A stretch of DNA of 64,000 nt from Sphaerulina vaccinii (GCA_022570795.1 JAKUDP010000014.1:1364001-1428000); one strand, 5' to 3'. Counted from the first letter of the stretch, positions 33,623-44,956 are shown. Program-made: numbers and translations. The notes: generated by a model from the sequence alone, not told the origin.

Positions 33623-34150
33623 GAGCGGATCTGGCAACGAGCCTGCGTAGTCCTCTAAGGACAATGTCGAGGCATGTGTCAGGATAAGTGTGATGAACAG
33701 ACCTGCACAAACAGATGTAGGACATGAATCTATGTGGATGAAACGCTGATGAACAGCTAGAGTGCAGATAGCACACCGATAAAACACTTCTCGACATGTG
33801 CTCTTCAGCACAGCGCCAGTCCGTTGCTTCCTGCTTCTTTAACCTACTTCGTGACTACTGGCGAGACCATATACCGACTACAAAGCCACAGCCACGGTCT
33901 GTAAAGGTCACCTCCGCTCCCCGCATATTGCTGACCCTAGCAAATTTGAATTTACCCCAAGGAAGCCCCGCATAAACCCTGTTCTCAACCAGGCCATTCG
34001 AACTTGGCGACTCCCTCCTGCCTTTCAGAGCTTTGCGGACTTTCACTTGCCTTGCAAAGGCCGAGGAGGGAATATCTACCGACCTTCCTCACATTCTCGA
34101 GCGGCAACTTGAGCACTTTCTGCTGAGCATGGCCTGTTTTCGATCCTGAG
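33623..34150. other. Intergenic region upstream of the Zn2Cys6 gene
   Basis: This is the 3' flank of the leucyl-tRNA synthetase gene and the promoter of the Zn2Cys6 factor. No specific site was recognised. Confidence 0.4.
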
Positions 34151-36377
34151 ATGTCACCCAATGCGTCTGACAACAACACTGCTACGGAGAAGAAGACGGC
34201 AACAACAGACACTGTGACAACGGATCCCGCAACTCAGCAAACACAGCGAACCAAAACAGGCTGGTGCGTGTTACACGTCGTTTCAACTCATGACATGCTC
34301 GCTTGCTGATTACATACACATAGTCAGAATTGCCGTTTGAGGTACACCATGCGTATTGATGGCCACCGATTCCACGAACTGATCATCGCAAAGGCACCTG
34401 AAGTGTGATGAGCAGCGACCATCTTGTGCACGCTGCCAGAAGGCCGGTATCGACTGTGTCAGAGGCTACAACATTCGATTTCGACATGGCGCAAATCCGA
34501 GCGTTGCGAACGTTCAAGGCTCAGGTCTTGCGAAGACTGATTATGACTTCTCGAAGTCGCAGGTACATCGCCCACCTGTCCGAAGATGTGAAGTATCTGG
34601 ACTGACTATGTCCTATCTAGCACTGGGTGAAGACAGCTAGGACTCTGACCTTCCTGGACGAGACGCAAGAACTAATCAACATATACGACCATAATCCTGA
34701 CGAGAACAATGTCTATCCCACACCCTTCCAATGGCCGTTGGAGAGGACCCAATCCGCGCCTGTTGCAGTGTCGAAAGCCGCGCCTCCAACACCTCAAACT
34801 CAACTCGAGAGAACGCAAACCAATACGAGCTCCGATGTACCTGCGACCTTCGCACGTCCAGCTGAACGAACGTTCGTATGGCCAGAGACAGACGTATCGT
34901 CACCTCGTGGCGGCGACAAACGCTCACAGCCCAGTGCATCGCCGGCCGACAGCCAGGCGTACCCTCCATCGAGTGCCGTATATCTTGCCAAAAGACGTCG
35001 GCCTACTTTTGAGGCCTCATACTATGAATCGAATGCTTCGGACAGCCTCAGATCGGCTGTCAAGTCGCCACCAGACTCATGGCAGATTAGTGGATGGACG
35101 CCGAACACATCTCTCGATAATATCGCATCCACACCAAATGTCGATTTCTCGTTCATGGGCATGGAGAATGCAGTGAGCCAAAGAAACTCTAGGATATATC
35201 TCGAGACACCCTGCTGGCCTCTGCGAGATAAAGAAGAAGCTATGCTGCTCAGGCATTTCGTGGAACGGCTTTCTCGGAACTTCGATCTGACGGATCCACG
35301 TAAACACTTTCGGACAGTAGTGCCACAGAGAGCAGCCATTTGTCCCACCCTGATGAATGCTATATTTGCATTATCTGCACGGCACATGAGTCGAATCGGC
35401 GATTTCGATCCTCTAGTCTCTAATCGCTACCACCAAGAGTGTTTGAAGCATCTCATCCCCATGCTGGACGATACTGCGGCAATGTTGGACGAGAATCTGC
35501 TTGCTTCGACGATCATCTTGCGACATTTGGAAGAATTTGAAGTGCCCATATCTGGACAGCAGCCTTCAGATCAGCACAGCCACCTGCTGGGCGCGCAAGC
35601 TTTCATTGCTGCGCAAGAGCGAGCTGCCATCACTGGAGGACTCAGACAGGCCGCTTTCTGGGTAGGTCTGCGGCAGGAAGTCTATGTTGCGTTTGTCAAC
35701 CAGAGACCTGTTCTCCCAGCTTTGGAGCACTGCAACGTCGATCGCTCATTTGAGGCTGCAGAAGATCACATCTGGTCAGTACCACTTCGCATGTCCCCGC
35801 TATATCTCCAACACTAACGTACGAGACCAGGTCTTGTCGCATGGTCGTACTTTGCGCAGACGTGCTTCGCTTCTGCTTCAGTGATGCCCCCCAGACCAAC
35901 GAAGCTTACACATATTTGGAGAATCAAGTCCAGACATGGTATTCCAGCAAGCCTGCCTCCTTTACACCGGTCTACTATCGCGAAGCTCGAGGCGAGGAGA
36001 TCTTCCCTGAGATCTGGTATGTTGGCGATGAATACGCCACCGGAGTACAACACTTTCATCTCTCGCGCATTCTGCTATCATCGCATAACCCATCGATCCC
36101 GCGATTAGGTCCTGGTCGCGCCGCTGCACTACAAGCTATGGATGAGGAAATACGATTACATGTTACGATTCTATGTGGGTTGTTGAAAAGCAATCCTCTC
36201 ACTGCGCCAAACTGTACGTATGCCAGTATGGCTGTGACGATGGCTGGAGACAAGTTCACCAAGAGGAGCGAACAAGAAGCTCTCGTTGAGGTGCTGAAGG
36301 ATTGTGATTCGATGCACGCTTGGCCGACGGGCGCGGCAATCACAAACTTGAAGGCCGCTTGGGGGTGGGACGAGTGA
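34151..36377 (+). CDS. Zn2Cys6 transcription factor with fungal-specific regulatory domain
   Basis: The five exons are 34151-34263, 34324-34341, 34394-34562, 34621-35774 and 35831-36377, all GT-AG and in phase, giving 666 aa. The zinc cluster Cys residues are 38, 41, 48, 55, 58 and 65 with spacing C-x2-C-x6-C-x6-C-x2-C-x6-C. It is assembled from three exons, one of them an 18-base microexon, and the first Cys codon is itself split by intron 1. After a HWVKTARTLTFLDET segment and a disordered linker comes a helical middle-homology region (LMNAIFALSARH, later RMVVLCADVL). The protein should be a nuclear regulator. Its neighbours include a P450 just downstream; regulation of that gene is possible but unproven. 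Confidence 0.88.
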
Positions 36378-36582
36378 GTGATGCGCGTATGCATCCGAGA
36401 AAGGCAAATACAGTACTATACTCCGATACTGCTGTGAGATAAGGTCGCAGACGCTTCAACTACTGTGAGCTGTACTCAAGAACATGATAGGCCGATTCAT
36501 GGAAGAGCTCGTGGCAGGGGACAGCTCACTTCTTGCTTACGAACTCATATCAGCCTCTCGTGCCCGTGGCCGAGCATTCTCT

Positions 36583-36722
36583 AGCACGACAGCACGACAG
36601 CACGACAGCACGACAGCACGATAGTACGACAGCACGACAGCACGACAGCACGACAGCACGACAGCACGACAGCACGACAGCACGACAGCACGACAGCACG
36701 ACAGCACGACAGCACGACAGCA
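36583..36722. repeat. 8-bp minisatellite (AGCACGAC), about 17 units
   Basis: Seventeen head-to-tail copies of AGCACGAC fill 36583-36718, followed by a partial AGCA. Two neighbouring units (around 36615-36630) each differ by one C-to-T change (AGCACGAT, AGTACGAC); the others are perfect. Because the unit is 8 bases, each extra copy shifts the reading frame, so the tract is unlikely to be coding. It lies about 65 bases before the first P450 codons and may sit in that gene's promoter, leader or first intron. Confidence 0.95.
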
Positions 36723-36787
36723 GAACGTTGAATGAGCTGTATCTCACGGCATCATGAACTGGTCAAGTATGCTAATCATTGTCACAG

Positions 36788-38371
36788 ACTCGTTACTTTA
36801 CTGATGGTAAAACAGCAGCAATTGCCCTTCTTCTCTTCGCTCTTCCAATACACCGGTGGATCGTATATCTCGTGGATCAGAAACAGCTTAGACGATTTCC
36901 GGCACCATCTATCGCTGGCATATCATCTCTATGGCGCATCTGGCACAATCAAAGGTTCAAGCACTATGAAGCAGTACATCAAGCTCATCTCAAACTCGGC
37001 ACTCATGTTCGAATTGCTCCAGATCATATTTCCATCAGCGACCCAAGAGCAATTCCTGACCTCTATGGCCATGGTAGGTATATGGAGAAGGCTGGCTGGT
37101 ATGATGCCATCGCAGCTCCCAATGCCAGGAACATGGTCGATGCTAGGGAACCTGAACATGGTATGAAACGAAAGCTGCTGGCGCATGCGTTTGCTCAGAA
37201 GACCATACTGGAGCTGGAGCCTGTCTTTCGGCGTGTCACAGCTAATCTCATCGCTTATATGATCAAGATGGAGGAGGCTGGAGAAGCTGTCAATATGAAG
37301 GACTACCTCAATTACTTCACGATCGATGTATTGAGTGAACTTGTGTGGGGCAGGCCCATGAACTGTATACCACGAGGGACGGACATGGTCGATACAGGAT
37401 CTAGGAATGGCAAGCAGTATCAGGCTCCGTTCATCTCGTCTGTACATCAGATGCAACTGGTCAACACTATGGTCGGATTCAACTCATCGATGTCGCTGGG
37501 ACACAAGAGATGGTTGACGAGATTTCATCCATATCGTCAAGGTGCGATTGACTTTGATCATATCATTTCGCATTGGACGACCATGAGGCAAGAGAGCCAA
37601 CAAACTGGCAGCGATCTCTTCTTCAAGCTCACAAGTACTTCGAAAGGAGAATCGACAAACTTGTCTCAAGCCGAGCTACTTTCCGAAGTGAATCTGTTGA
37701 TGTCGGCAGGCACGGACACCTCAACGGCAGCTCTAGAGAACACAGTATTCTTTCTCTGCAAGCACCCAGAAATCCAAGACAGGCTTCGTCGCGATCTAGA
37801 TGATGCAATGCCTGAACCCGGCATACCAAGCTGGTCAACAGTATCTCGCATACCATATCTGCGAGCTATCATCGACGAATCACTCCGAATACGAGCAGCT
37901 TCACGCATTGGTCTACCAAGGACTGTACCACCTGGTGGAAGAGTGATAGCCGACCAATATATACCTGGCGGCACGACTGTTTCTGTACCCATCTATACTG
38001 TTCATCAAGATCCAGAACATTTCGAGGAGCCGGAGAAGTTTAATCCGGATAGGTGGCTTACAGGTGATAAGGAGAAGATGAATAGAGCTTATATGCCTTT
38101 CTCAATTGGTCCGAGGGCTTGCATTGGTAAGTTCTCTTGGGTACAACCCATGCCGAGACATACGATGAGACATGACGATATGTCCATGGCTTTTGTGTCC
38201 TAACGAGTCGCAGGCCGTAATATTGCGTTGTTTGAGCAGTTAATCTTGATTGGTGCTTTGGTCAGCTCTTTTGAGTTGCGTCTTGCTGATGAACATTTGG
38301 AGCTGGACTGCCTGGAGAGGTTTAATGCGTGTTCTGGAGACTTGTTTGTTTTCTCCCGCAGGAGGATCTGA
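36788..38371 (+). CDS. Cytochrome P450, 5' end uncertain
   Basis: The coding frame runs from 36788 (after a TCACAG acceptor-like site) to 38126, then from 38214 to 38371 after an intron with GTAAGT donor. The two exons encode about 498 residues. All core motifs are intact: an N-terminal anchor (AAIALLLFALPIHRWIVYLV), I-helix AGTDTS, ExxR (ESLRIRA), the PDRW region, and heme loop FSIGPRACIG split after its Gly by the intron. No ATG opens the frame: it is blocked by TAA at 36773-36775, and the next in-frame Met is about 100 residues inside. A short first exon upstream of the 8-bp repeat, or loss of the start, must be assumed. Substrate unknown. Confidence 0.7.
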
Positions 38372-38463
38372 GAAAACTCAGATCTCATGACAGGCAAGTG
38401 TTTTGGTCATCAATCTCATTTCATCACTCTCGCTGATCATCTATCCTGTAGGTGTATGTGTGC

Positions 38464-39013
38464 TTAGGCCTTCTGGAACAATGCGAAGCGATTGCCATGT
38501 GGGTCGCGGAACTGCATGAATGAGCCCACAGATCCAGCTGGTGCCTTGTCCAAGGCCTTTGTGCCCCCCAACTTGACGACTTTGGCAGCAGCCTACACAA
38601 GTTAGCTTCTACTATCATGATGACTTAGCATCTGCCCACCTCATCCAAGTTTCCTACGACCCAATTGACAGTCGTTCCAAGGGCGAGCTCTTGTGGAGTG
38701 GGCTTCAAGTCTCCTGGAACACCAACGATACCGCCATACACGCCTAGACATGTCAGTGAGTCAGTCGACATGAGAGACTGAGATCAAGGACTTACCCATG
38801 GTATCGTGGAAGTGTGCGACTGGCGCGCCAGATGGATCAGCGAAGAAGGTCCAAGATGGAAAGAGGGAGGAGTAGAATGCCTGCCACATGTGAGCACTAT
38901 CCAGTTCACGTGTCTTGCTCTGCCAGTCATACCTTGAGCTCATCGATACTTCCTCGAGCTGGAATCTCAAGCCAGCATGGTGAGCCTTCTGGTCCGATCT
39001 TCCAGTTGTCCAT
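38464..39013 (-). CDS. VOC-superfamily (glyoxalase-like) protein
   Basis: The four exons are 38933-39013, 38796-38880, 38640-38743 and 38464-38592, all in phase, giving 132 aa, one usual VOC domain. The fold's pattern is visible: an N-terminal strand WLEIPA, a helix followed by FYSSLFPSWTFF, AHFHDTMGGVYGG, and the terminal strand pair FMQFRDPHGNRFALFQ. Such proteins bind a metal between paired beta-alpha-beta modules and act as glyoxalases, dioxygenases or antibiotic-binding proteins; many fungal ones are uncharacterised. It lies next to, and on the same strand as, the Gfo/Idh/MocA gene, so a link to that block is possible but not shown. Confidence 0.85.
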
Positions 39014-39524
39014 TGTTTGAGCTTGATGTGGTCTTGAAGTTGGCTCAGGTATATCAGTCTTTGGTCTTGTTCAGCTTTCTTTCTGGCGATCTCTCAGCTC
39101 TTATATCTCGTCGACTTACCTTTGACCAGGCCAAGCACTCACGGCTTCTTCCACTTTCTCCAGGCTTACACCTTTCAGAGGACACGGACATACTGATCCT
39201 TCTCATCCTACTGGTTACGCATAGGCATATACTCGCCGTGAATGCTTCGCTGACTCCAGTCAAGACACTTCGGAAACCGGCAGCGGCTTCATACCGCCTT
39301 GTATCTGACGAGTCTGGAAAGTTAAGTTTCACATGACAGTGTCAGACGGACTCTCGGAATCGTGGAGTTATAGTCGGATCATGGGCTAATCTTTGTATCC
39401 GGATAGCTTCCAAAGAACAATTGTGTGCTCTTCAATTCCTTCCATTGTAAGCTCTATCATCTAAGCCTATATCGTAATCATCGTAGCGCTTTTTTGTGTC
39501 TGTCCTGTCGCTTGCCAGACCCAT
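39014..39524. other. Intergenic region between VOC and Gfo/Idh/MocA genes
   Basis: This is the promoter of the VOC gene and the 3' flank of the dehydrogenase. ORFs on both strands here lack domain features. No repeat was seen. Confidence 0.4.
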
Positions 39525-40656
39525 CTAGAGTCGTGCTCTGTCCTCGACGATCTCCTCACCCAGCTCATTGTACTCCAGCTTCTTGCCTGTCCGCAAGCTC
39601 TTCTGCAAAGCATCGCCAATCTTGACAGCAGTGATTGCTCCCGAGAGCAGGAACGGCAGCTTCTTTCCATCAAGAATGCACTCCGTGAACTCGTTAGACT
39701 CCGTGACGAACGCCTGCTCGAATCGATCATAGTATGTCTGCGGCAGTTCCTTTCGAATGCCATTGGCCTCATGCAACTCCACCAGATTCTGTTGAGGGTT
39801 GCCGTTCACGACAATCTTGCCATGTGTGCCAATGATCTCGGTGGTGTCGATCTGGCCTGCTGACATCATGCGAGAAGAATAGAAGTATGCGATTTTACCT
39901 CCCCAGAACTCCACGATGCCAACACCGTTATCGACATCGTTGTGTTCCTTGAGATCGGCGAGACGGGCGTTGATGCCTACTGCTGTGACGCTCTTGACTA
40001 CGCTATCCTGACCAAAGTACCAGAGGGCAAGATCGATATCGTGAATGTTGGCGTCAACGAAGATGCCACCAGAGAACTTGGCGTACTGTGATGCTGTCAG
40101 CCATTGAAGCTTGCATACGTGAACAATGACTATAGAGTATACATACCTGCACAAAGTAGTCATCATCACGATGCTTGTCACAGGTCTGCGAGCGGAGTAT
40201 AGCTGGACGCCCAATGTCTCCATTCTCGATCCTGCGAGCTGCATCTCTGTAGCTGCCATCAAAACGCCGGGAGAATCCACACATTACAGTCAAGTGTGGC
40301 TTGCTGCGAGCAACTCTCGCAACATCTTCGCACACGGCAATGCTAGTCGACAGTGGCTTTTCGCAGAGAACGTGCTTGTTGGCCTCAATGGCCCGAATTG
40401 TCTGTGCTGCGTGAAGTGTGGTGATGCCGGCTACAACGACAGCTTCGAGGCCTGGGTGCTTGAGGAACTCTTCGTAGTCGCTGTACAGCTTGGTGCCGTA
40501 TGGTTCGAGGCGTTGTCGAGCCCATGAGAGAGCCTTCTCGTCCGGATCGAAGGCTGCTACAAGTTCTGCTCGAGGTGTTCGGTCGAGGAAGTGGAGAGCA
40601 TGGCGAGCGCCCATTCGGCCAAGGCCACAGACACCGACCTGGAGCTTGCGTACCAT
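39525..40656 (-). CDS. Gfo/Idh/MocA oxidoreductase, inositol 2-dehydrogenase-like
   Basis: Exons 40147-40656 and 39525-40085 join in phase 0 and give 356 aa. The N-terminal Rossmann fold has GLGRMG and the family's EKPLS motif. The C-terminal domain carries CGFSRRFDGSY and DANIHDIDLALW, whose Asp and His fit the catalytic DxxxH of IolG-like enzymes. These enzymes oxidise myo-inositol or other polyols/sugar acids with NAD(P). The gene faces the aldo-keto reductase gene across about 670 bases, and inositol oxygenase lies 8 kb away, favouring a role in inositol or sugar-acid turnover. The exact substrate is inference; glucose/gluconate- or dihydrodiol-type activity is also possible. Confidence 0.9.
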
Positions 40657-41325
40657 GATGCCTGCTGGATGATAGTGAAGTAATAGAGGTCAATGGAGTT
40701 GTTGGAAGCTCGAGCAAGTAGGAGAAGCAAAAAATCTGTACCTGATTATGACGATCAGAGCAGCGGATCGCCGACCTTTTTGTAAAGCCTACTTTCTGGC
40801 GCGTCGTGCAGCAGCATTGATGCGCGTGTTGCAGAGCGTGTGGTGCGGACGGACGAACACAATTGTCAGGTGGAGGGTTTGTGAATCGTGCGTGGTTGGT
40901 GATCCACAGCAAGGAGTGCTTTTCCTCATTGACATGGCTCATGGCAATAAAGTCCTGCGGCAGAACAATGAGCCCCAGTCGGAGAGCGAGTGAATACGAC
41001 GGCGGCGAGCGGAAAAGCTCGTTCTGGCAAGGTGGCTTTCTGCCACCATCTCCACAGCCCCGCAACTGACACCCTCCCCCGGCAATGTATTGGCACGCGA
41101 CTGATCCACAGATCTATCCTTGACACCATGCTGCAGGACCCTTTGGGTCAAGGTGCAGCTGTGACTTGGTTGTCGAAGCAAAGGCCGACAGGTTCCGTCA
41201 TCGGCAACTGGACGCGGTGGGATGGTGGGACTTTTTTGTTGGCATAGCTACCATCCATCACGTTGTCGTGTGAGTATTCTGCTTCAACCAAGTACATTGT
41301 AACACCTGTTCCATATACCACCAAC
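40657..41325. promoter_or_regulatory. Divergent promoter shared by Gfo/Idh/MocA and aldo-keto reductase genes
   Basis: Two dehydrogenase genes read outward from this 669-base region. Sites fitting the fungal carbon-repressor consensus SYGGRG occur on the minus strand at 41058-41063 and 41077-41082. Such short sites are common by chance, so catabolite repression is only a suggestion. Confidence 0.5.
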
Positions 41326-42409
41326 ATGTCAACCACATTCACCCTCAACACAGGCGCTAAGATCCCTGCAGTCGGGCTGGGAACCTGGCAATCTGGTGAG
41401 TACCGACAGAAGCTTCCAACATCTGGCGTGTATTGTGTACTGATATTGTGACAGACAAAGGACAGGTCAAGACTGCAGTGGCCCACGCACTGAAGTCAGG
41501 CTACAGACAAGTCGATGCCGCCTTCGTATACGGAAATGAGAATGAGGTTGGTGAGGGCCTGAAAGAGGCGTTCGATTCGGGCATCAAGAGAGAGGACGTG
41601 TTCGTCACCTCCAAGTTGTGGAACACATACCACCGCAAGCCTGAAGAGTGCCTCGATGAGGGCCTGAAGAGATTGGGCTTGGATTACGTTGATCTGTATC
41701 TCATCCACTGGCCGGTGCCTATGAACCCCAATGGCAACGACCCGCTCTTCCCAAAGCTGCCAGACGGATCCAGAGACCTCGATCGTGAGTGGTCGCATGT
41801 GGACACATGGAAGGGCATGGAGGGCCTTCTGAAGACCGGCAAAGTCAAGGCTATCGGTGTTTCGAATGTGAGTTCCACATGAAGAAGCCGCTCGCATACT
41901 AGTAATGCTGACCACAAAACAGTACTCGGTACCTTTCCTGAAGGACTTGCTCGAGAAGGCCGATGTCGTTCCAGCTGCCAACCAGATCGAAAACCACCCT
42001 TATCTGCCACAGCAGGACATCGTCGACTTCTGCAAAGAGAAGGGTATCATCGTCGAGGCATACTCACCTCTCGGCAGCACTGGCAGCCCGCTGTTCAAGG
42101 AGGATGGCATCCAGAAGCTTGCGAAGAAGCATAACGTGGGAGAAGGCACAATCTTGATCAGCTACCAGGTGGCCAGAGGAGTGGTCGTTCTGCCCAAGTC
42201 TGTCACGCCCAAGCGCATTGAGGATAACTTGAAGACCGTGCAGCTGGACTCCGAAGATCTGGAGGCGTTAGCAGCCATCCACAAGGAGAAGGGCACGACG
42301 AGATTCGTATACCGTAGGTGCCACACATTGCAATCCCCCTTCCATACAACACCGCTAACATCTTGCAGCTGCATTCGGCGTCAATCTAGGCTTCCCAGAC
42401 AAGCAATAG
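41326..42409 (+). CDS. Aldo-keto reductase (glycerol dehydrogenase / uronate reductase type)
   Basis: The four exons are 41326-41395, 41455-41867, 41923-42313 and 42369-42409, with phase kept, giving 304 aa. The catalytic tetrad is present: Asp44 and Tyr49 (DAAFVYGNE), Lys77 (TSKLW), His108 (LIHWPV). The nucleotide-binding region shows LPKSVTPKRIEDN, the classic NADPH phosphate-binding signature. The short last exon encodes the usual GFPDKQ-type tail. Close relatives include yeast Gcy1, xylose reductase and the fungal D-glucuronate/D-galacturonate reductases. Given inositol oxygenase nearby, reduction of D-glucuronate to L-gulonate is an attractive role, but glycerol or xylose activity cannot be excluded. 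Confidence 0.93.
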
Positions 42410-42511
42410 AGCGAGATATAGCCATTTGATCGACGAAAACTTCCATAGAGCTGCTAAGAGTCCGAAATCGAAGGATCGAAGCTGAAAGACCAAGTCCATG
42501 CGTCAGACCCC

Positions 42512-42838
42512 TCATCGAGTGATAGTCTTGTCTTGCTTGCGAAGAGCCTCAGCCTTCTGCTGTAGCACATCTTTCAGGCTCTCATTGTGGCGTGCCAGTA
42601 GCAGAGCATCACGTTCGTTGATGACCGAGCGGTCCGAGTGGCGGGCGAATGCTTCCAGATCTGCTGCAATGGTGTTGATTCTTGCTGAGACCATCTCTGT
42701 GACACCCGCGATGAACGTTGGCGATGCATTGATGTTTTGCTCGACGGCAACAGCGTCGATCGTCTTACCGATCGAGTGCCACAGAGCTGCCTTGAGTCTC
42801 TCGTCTTCTATTTGTGTAGCATTGTTGTTTGTCGACAT
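42512..42838 (-). CDS. Centromere protein S / MHF1 histone-fold protein
   Basis: A 108-aa single-exon gene from ATG 42836-42838; the frame extends upstream, but this Met gives the usual length. Conserved features of CENP-S/MHF1 are visible: LKAALWHSIGKTID, SPTFIAGVTEMV, ADLEAFARHSDRSVIN and DALLLARHNESL. These make up a histone fold that pairs with CENP-X/MHF2, acting at kinetochores and with the FANCM/Mph1 helicase at stalled forks. It sits inside the carbohydrate block and is functionally unrelated to it. Confidence 0.93.
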   Translation of the reverse strand: MSTNNNATQIEDERLKAALWHSIGKTIDAVAVEQNINASPTFIAGVTEMVSARINTIAADLEAFARHSDRSVINERDALLLARHNESLKDVLQQKAEALRKQDKTITR

Positions 42839-43305
42839 GATGGCTGGCGAGGTCTTCTTGCGAAGATTGTAGAGGGTCGAAGTGTTGCATGAAAGAAAGT
42901 GGCAGGCGTCAACAAGCGAGCGCGTCAATTTCGTGTTTGCCAAGCGAGGAAGCTTCGACCTCTTCTCGTTCCTCCTTCCTCCTGAACACTTCCATTCTAC
43001 AGTACTATCATGTCAACCGCATCGCAGCAATATGATCCTGTCGGGCGACACCCGCCGCGATGCAAAAGCGACGACACTACATCCTCGACTCCATACCATG
43101 CGAGAAGAATCAGTTCATGCCTCGGAATGTGGCTGCTGGCCACCTTACTGACGCGAAGAATGTAGTGGACTGTAGGACTTCACCTTGCTCTAGCAATGCT
43201 TTACACGCAGTCTAGCCACCGCATAGTCAGGTATGTCTCAAAGATGGCTCATCTTACCATATACAGGTGCTCGAGGATGCCCGATTTCCGGGACAGCCTG
43301 TCAAG
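42839..43305. promoter_or_regulatory. Divergent intergenic region
   Basis: This is the shared upstream region of the CENP-S gene (minus) and the AA11 gene (plus). It is not distinctive. Confidence 0.4.
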
Positions 43306-44956
43306 ATGCCTTCAACACCACAAGCACGCTCGATTGCGACCCTATGTGGTCTTCTACTGTGGCCCAGTGTAAGCCTTGCGCACATGGAGATGGACTGGCC
43401 GTACGCACTCCATTCGAAGTACAATCCGCAGAACGACTATTCAATCATCGACTACAGCATGACTTCACCTCTCAATGCTGACGGCACGAACTTTCCTTGT
43501 AAAGGCTACCAGAACGACAGACCATTTCAATCAGTGACTACCTATACAGCGGGATCCAGCTACAACATCTCGCTTGCAGGCTCAGCTACGCATGGAGGCG
43601 GCTCGTGTCAGATATCATTAAGCTACGACAATGGCGCCACGTTCCGAGTTATTAAAAGCATCATTGGTGGATGTCCGCTAAGCAGCACATATGACTTCAA
43701 AGTACCATCTTACGCTCCAAGCGGGAACGCTCTGCTGTCATGGACTTGGCAGAATCATGAAGGGAATCGGGAGTTCTATCAGAATTGTGCACAAGTTAGT
43801 GTTCAGTCTAGCACAAGTCGACGACTCAGACGACAGAGCTTCAACGGCTTCGACAGCCTTCCATTCATCTGGAAGGCCAATCTGGATGGTGTCAATGACT
43901 GTGCGACGATCGAAGGAAACGACTCTGTGTATCCCAATCCTGGACCTGATGTTATCTACGGTGCTGGGCTTACGGCCTCAAGTGCTACTTCTCCTGGCAC
44001 TTGTGACTGGCCAACGCCGTATGGCACCACATACAAAGACTTGGGTGATAGCAATTCCCTTCCAGACGGTTCCGATGTTGACGTGAGCTCCCAAATTCTT
44101 GCTGCTGTCATCTCTTCTGCTTCCGACCGAGACGAATATTCAGAACCTGCGCCCTTGGTCTCTGATTCAGCATCAGTCACAGACACATCAGCAACAATCA
44201 TCCAGGAGCGATCCGCATCCATCACGGCACTGCCAACAGCCAGACCCTTCAACCTGGCTCAGAAGGCTGTCTCAGTACAAGACAGCGCAACAATCACAGT
44301 GACAGTGTCGGTGGACTATTGCCCAAGTGCTACTCTTTCCATGCTCACAACAACACGCAAGCCACTTTCCACGAGTTCACCCGGGGTCCAGCCTGAAGCC
44401 GTACCATATGCCACGGGGGATGTCAATGCACGATATCTGCCGTGTGTGCCAGGCAGCTTTCTTTGCACTAGTAGCACCACTTTCTTCACCTGTAATTGTA
44501 AGCTTGATCTACCCTTCGCTTGAGTTATAAGAGCTAGTACTGACTTTCGCCCGCAGACAACGACGGCACTGTCCAATCGGACAGCACTTGGGTGTATGCG
44601 GCAAGGGATCAACGATCAGTAGCTGCTGGCATGGAGTGCTTGCCTATGTTATCACCATATGCTGGCTCAAACAGTGGCTATGGCCAGCAAGGCAATACTC
44701 CCACTGGCGAGTATCGAGACGATCGATATGTGAGAGTACGGCCAGAAGGCAACTGTGACATTGATGGCGGTCTACAATGCACACATAGTGGCCAGCAGTT
44801 CAGTATCTTGCGATCATGGGGGCTGGTATGTCATGCTTGCGAGCGGTTCGGGTTGAGACACACTTGCTGACTTTAATATAGGGTGCCTATGGGTGCTGTT
44901 GCTGCAGGGACAGTGTGCCAGAACGGGAAGATTACCGCAACTACCTAACGACATGA
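43306..44956 (+). CDS. AA11-family lytic polysaccharide monooxygenase, C-terminal module frame-disrupted
   Basis: The exons are 43306-44497, 44557-44825 and 44882 to 44956 (or 44948 in the alternative frame). Residues 1-25 are a signal peptide; the mature protein starts at His26 (HMEMDWPY), which with His96 (SATHGGGSC) forms the copper histidine brace, and Tyr158 (NREFYQNC) is the axial residue. IWKANLDGVNDC and YPNPGPDV complete the AA11 signature; the family oxidatively cleaves chitin. After a Ser/Thr-rich linker comes an X278-like Cys-rich module. Near 44800-44815 its frame changes by one base: the CDHGGW and PMGAVAAGTVCQNGKI blocks are only readable in the other frame. The catalytic domain is unaffected. 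The change may be a real mutation or a sequence error. Confidence 0.88.

Noticed and set aside
36583..36722. Could the short repeats be a CRISPR array?
   Set aside because: Units are 8 bases with no spacers, and the host is a eukaryote.
36533..36757. ORF running through the 8-bp repeat
   Set aside because: Its repeated peptide is only the translation of the minisatellite; no normal start and the wrong phase to join the P450.
39054..39332. Minus-strand ORF of 92 codons between the VOC and Gfo genes
   Set aside because: Low-information composition, no family pattern, overlapped by equal-length ORFs on the other strand.
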